The notes beneath the pieces were generated by a model. The model saw only the letters and a list, made by a program, of their open reading frames with translations. It did not search any database and had not been told where the DNA came from. Positions 14,108-16,395 of a stretch of DNA of 16,395 bases are shown piece after piece (position 1 is the first letter of the stretch; each line of letters opens with the position of its first letter). A program made the translations under genes and the position numbers. This stretch comes from an uncultured Sulfuricurvum sp. (GTDB taxonomy: Bacteria; Campylobacterota; Campylobacteria; Campylobacterales; Sulfurimonadaceae), in contig NZ_CALDDG010000069.1 of the NCBI RefSeq assembly GCF_937936435.1, positions 1 to 16,395 of the forward strand. The letters are read 5' to 3'.

Positions 14108-15304
14108 TTAATGTAAATCGGCGTTAAGTTTGACTTCACGAGTCGAACGGCGGATCATTAGTTGGCCCGTAGTAGAGTCCTGGCGGTAGTGAATACCGTT
14201 CAATCCGACCAAATCTTTCCCTTTGAAACTGTTTCCATTCAATGTTTTAGACGGGTTGGCTTCTTGGATTTTTGCCAATTCTTCGGGATTGACTGAAAAT
14301 TTTGTTCCTGCCAATACTGCGATTCCCGCATCGACGATACAACCGTCACCCAAAGCGATCCCTGTAACCGAGTTGGCACCTAAAAGGGTATTTTTACCGA
14401 TAGTAACCGGAATCCCGTCAGTTCCGCTTAGGACACCGAGAATCGATGCTCCTCCTCCTACATCCGAGCCGTCACCGACTACCGCCGAGCTTGAGATACG
14501 CCCTTCAACCATACTTATACCGGTGGTTCCGGCATTGAAGTTCACATAGCTTGCACCCGGCATAATCGTTGTTCCGGCATGCAGTTGTGCACCGAAACGG
14601 ACTTTCGAATCGTCGAGTATGCGTGTGTTGTTTGCCGGAATAATATGTTGAAGATAGCGTGGAAATTTATCGACGAAATCGATTTTAGGATATTCATTCG
14701 CAAATTTGAGCTCTATCTCATTTTCGCGCAGCCATTCGAGCTCTATCGGCTGGCCATCTGACCAGGCAACGTTATGTAATGCTCCGAATGCTCCGTTAAG
14801 GTTAAGAGAACGAAGCGCTGCTTTAGACGTTGAAAGGGCGTAGAGTTTCAAGTATGTTCCCTCAACGCTTGTGCAGGCAACATCGTTGAACAAGATAACC
14901 AGACGAAATTCACCGTCTCTCATCCCCTGTTCTTTGACCAAATTGTACAGAGCCGATACGACCTGGATATTTTTATGTGAATCGCCGAATGCTTCATCGG
15001 AATAAGGGGTAAAAGCGTTAAGACACCCTTCCAAAAATTTTACTGTCACCGGGATAATCACTTCATCAGCGGTAAAATCAATTTTAAAACCCTGTTCTTG
15101 TGCGCTTTTGATAAAAATAGCAGCGCTGCCGAAATTTTCATTCCAGTTGATATGCGGATACGTAGCTTGAAGGATTTTACTGCTGTCAAGCTGGCCGAAA
15201 TCGACACGGCAAATTCCAAACGCCAGCGGATTTTTATATCCGGCAGTGTTTTGAATCTCTTGTACGCAGGCTTTGAAGGCATCTTCGGTTTCTAAAATTT
15301 CCAT
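14108..15304 (-). CDS. dapD: Tetrahydrodipicolinate N-succinyltransferase, long form
   Basis: Transfers succinyl from succinyl-CoA to tetrahydrodipicolinate in the meso-diaminopimelate/lysine pathway. The 398 residues are far longer than the enterobacterial form (about 274) but fit the Campylobacterota type with a large N-terminal domain (1-225). Residues 228-340 are a left-handed beta helix of hexapeptide repeats (VRFGAQLHAGTTIMPGASYV, then SSSAVVGDGSDVGGGASILG, and TIGKNTLLGANSVTGIALGD). The conserved YVNFNAGT is at 253-260. The start ATG 15304 has a weak purine-rich GAGAG upstream. Its product feeds peptidoglycan synthesis. Confidence 0.95.
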   Translation of the reverse strand: MEILETEDAFKACVQEIQNTAGYKNPLAFGICRVDFGQLDSSKILQATYPHINWNENFGSAAIFIKSAQEQGFKIDFTADEVIIPVTVKFLEGCLNAFTPYSDEAFGDSHKNIQVVSALYNLVKEQGMRDGEFRLVILFNDVACTSVEGTYLKLYALSTSKAALRSLNLNGAFGALHNVAWSDGQPIELEWLRENEIELKFANEYPKIDFVDKFPRYLQHIIPANNTRILDDSKVRFGAQLHAGTTIMPGASYVNFNAGTTGISMVEGRISSSAVVGDGSDVGGGASILGVLSGTDGIPVTIGKNTLLGANSVTGIALGDGCIVDAGIAVLAGTKFSVNPEELAKIQEANPSKTLNGNSFKGKDLVGLNGIHYRQDSTTGQLMIRRSTREVKLNADLH

Positions 15305-15335
15305 ATTTTCTCTCTTGGTGTAAAATTAATGCACG

Positions 15336-15341
15336 ATTTTA
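15336..15341 (-). promoter_or_regulatory. Candidate extended -10 of dapD
   Basis: TAAAAT preceded by TGG on the minus strand, 31 nt before the dapD ATG, an extended -10 (TGn). It diverges from the ankyrin-gene promoter. Confidence 0.5.
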
Positions 15342-15377
15342 CCATAAGAGCCTATGAGTGGGTTGAAGCTTGCGTGT

Positions 15378-15383
15378 TATACT
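15378..15383 (+). promoter_or_regulatory. Candidate extended -10 of the ankyrin-htpX operon
   Basis: TATACT preceded by TGT, an extended -10, 25 nt before ATG 15409. Transcription would begin near 15390. Confidence 0.5.
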
Positions 15384-15408
15384 ACCGTATACATTTTATA
15401 GGGTTATT

Positions 15409-15894
15409 ATGGAACAGTGGATTGAATTTTTAAAAGCGAATAATTATTTGGGTATCAAACAATACCTGAAAAACGGTGCCAACCCCAACGATGAGGAAGA
15501 AAACGGAGAGTCCGTCATCTGTTTCGCTCTGCGTTACCATTGCGACCAAGAGATACTCGATCTGTTGATCGATAACGGTGCCGATATCCATCATGTCGAT
15601 CATGAAGGGGTCAGCGTATTCGATGTAGCCGTGACCTATAATCATCTGGGGCTGATCGAGCGGTTGATTACAGAGGGATTTGACGTGAATCATGCTACCC
15701 GAAACAGTGGATTCACGCCGTTAATGGGTGCAGTGTGTTATGGCAGAGTCGAAGTCATTAAAAAACTTTTGGAAATGGGTGTTGATATCGATGCGCGAGA
15801 CGCTTATGGATTGAGTGCACTTGATTTTGCCCGAAAAATGCATAAAAAATCGATTTTAGCATTATTGGAAAAGGAAGAAGATGGAACAGATTAA
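15409..15894 (+). CDS. Ankyrin-repeat protein upstream of htpX
   Basis: 161 residues made of about four ankyrin repeats: 1-30 (KANNYLGIKQYLKNGANPND), 34-66 (ESVICFALRYHCDQEILDLL, then DNGADIHH), 67-99 (GVSVFDVAVTYNHLGLIERL) and 102-155 (GFTPLMGAVCYGRVEVIKKL, then GLSALDFARKMHKKSI). There is no signal peptide, so it should be a cytoplasmic binding protein; the partner is unknown. A TTG at 15370 extends the frame by 13 codons but lies upstream of the predicted transcript start; ATG 15409 with AGGG 5 nt upstream is preferred. The end overlaps htpX by 14 nt, so they are co-translated and may act together at the membrane. Confidence 0.88.
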   Translation: MEQWIEFLKANNYLGIKQYLKNGANPNDEEENGESVICFALRYHCDQEILDLLIDNGADIHHVDHEGVSVFDVAVTYNHLGLIERLITEGFDVNHATRNSGFTPLMGAVCYGRVEVIKKLLEMGVDIDARDAYGLSALDFARKMHKKSILALLEKEEDGTD

Positions 15895-16395
15895 AACCTT
15901 TTTACTTTTAGGCTCTTTAAGCGTTTTATTTGTCTTTATCGGAGGATATCTAGGCGGAGAAGGGGGGATGCTGATTGCCTTGCTGATTGCCGGAGGAATG
16001 AATTTTTACGCCTACTATTTTTCGGATACGATGATATTAAAACATTACAATGCCCAAGAGGTCGATCCGCGAGATGCTCCGATGCTGTATCGTGTCGTGG
16101 AGAGGTTGGTCGAACGGGCCAATATGCCGATGCCTAAAGTCTATATCATCCATGATCATATCCCCAATGCCTTTGCAACGGGTCGTAATCCTGAACATTC
16201 AGCCGTAGCGATCACAACGGGATTATTGGAACTTTTGCATGAAGAAGAGATAGAGGGGGTGATGGCGCATGAACTTTCGCATGTTCATCACCGCGATATT
16301 CTGATCGCTACGATCGCCGCAACAATTGCGGGTGCAGTCGCTTTTATAGCCAATATGCTTCAATTTGGAGCCATGTTCGGGCGTAATAATCGAAA
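15881..16395 (+). CDS. htpX: Membrane zinc metalloprotease HtpX (M48), 3' end cut by window
   Basis: Inner-membrane quality-control protease. 171 codons are present of a family of about 280-300. Residues 6-20 and 29-47 are membrane segments (LLLGSLSVLFVFIGG; LIALLIAGGMNFYAYYF). The zinc motif HELSHVHHRD starts at residue 130 (His130, Glu131, His134), after the conserved PNAFATGRNP (95-104) and AVAITTGLLELL. A third membrane segment follows (about 140-160). ATG 15881 has AAGGA 5 nt upstream and lies within the end of the ankyrin gene. The third zinc ligand is beyond the window edge. Confidence 0.95.
   Translation, partial: MEQIKTFLLLGSLSVLFVFIGGYLGGEGGMLIALLIAGGMNFYAYYFSDTMILKHYNAQEVDPRDAPMLYRVVERLVERANMPMPKVYIIHDHIPNAFATGRNPEHSAVAITTGLLELLHEEEIEGVMAHELSHVHHRDILIATIAATIAGAVAFIANMLQFGAMFGRNNR

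Noticed and set aside
1..16395. CRISPR array, insertion sequence, tRNA or rRNA
   Set aside because: No regularly spaced repeats, transposase frames, or RNA gene signatures were seen in the window.

Overview
The window looks like chromosomal core sequence from a Campylobacterota (Epsilonproteobacteria) genome, probably of the Sulfurimonas/Sulfuricurvum type. The evidence is a very long RpoD with an acidic insert, a DapD of about 400 residues, a FlgF (FlgG2)-FlgG pair behind a sigma-54 promoter, purU next to a likely CiaD-like gene, tight gene packing, and promoters with a clear TATAAT box but no clear -35. The genus is inferred from gene content and feel, not from a search.

Layout. 1-1040 (-): tgt, cut by the window edge, diverging from hemL. 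1142-3248 (+): hemL, then an AtpZ/AtpI-like and a second small membrane protein; a hairpin-rich 97-nt gap separates hemL from them. 3241-5789 (-): rpoD and a translationally coupled PAS-like gene of unknown role. 5888-7582 (+): sigma-54 promoter, flgF and flgG, reading away from rpoD. 7641-11340 (+): leuD, leuB, a small TPR protein, a CiaD-like protein, purU, trmL and a 57-residue membrane protein, mostly overlapping or abutting, so probably one transcript. 11337-11420 (-): a 27-codon ORF with a strong ribosome binding site. 11575-13729 (+): a CI/LexA-like S24 repressor and an NlpC/P60 lipoprotein. 13733-15304 (-): dapD and a miniature flagellar rod-like protein. 15409-16395 (+): an ankyrin-repeat protein overlapping htpX, which runs off the end.

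Most genes are housekeeping: tRNA modification (tgt, trmL), heme (hemL), leucine (leuB, leuD), lysine and peptidoglycan precursor (dapD), formate and one-carbon balance (purU), transcription (rpoD), motility and membrane proteolysis (htpX). The least explained part is 11337-13729. There a self-cleaving-type repressor lies behind a perfect 10-bp inverted repeat that overlaps two divergent promoters. One promoter serves the repressor and the wall-hydrolase lipoprotein; the other would serve the 27-residue amphipathic peptide. The layout resembles a phage-style switch in an otherwise non-phage region. The second unusual item is the 101-residue flagellar-like protein at 13733-14038, which keeps the two conserved ends of rod/hook proteins with almost nothing between.

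No rRNA, tRNA, insertion sequence or CRISPR array was seen. No stretch over 300 nt lacks a gene.
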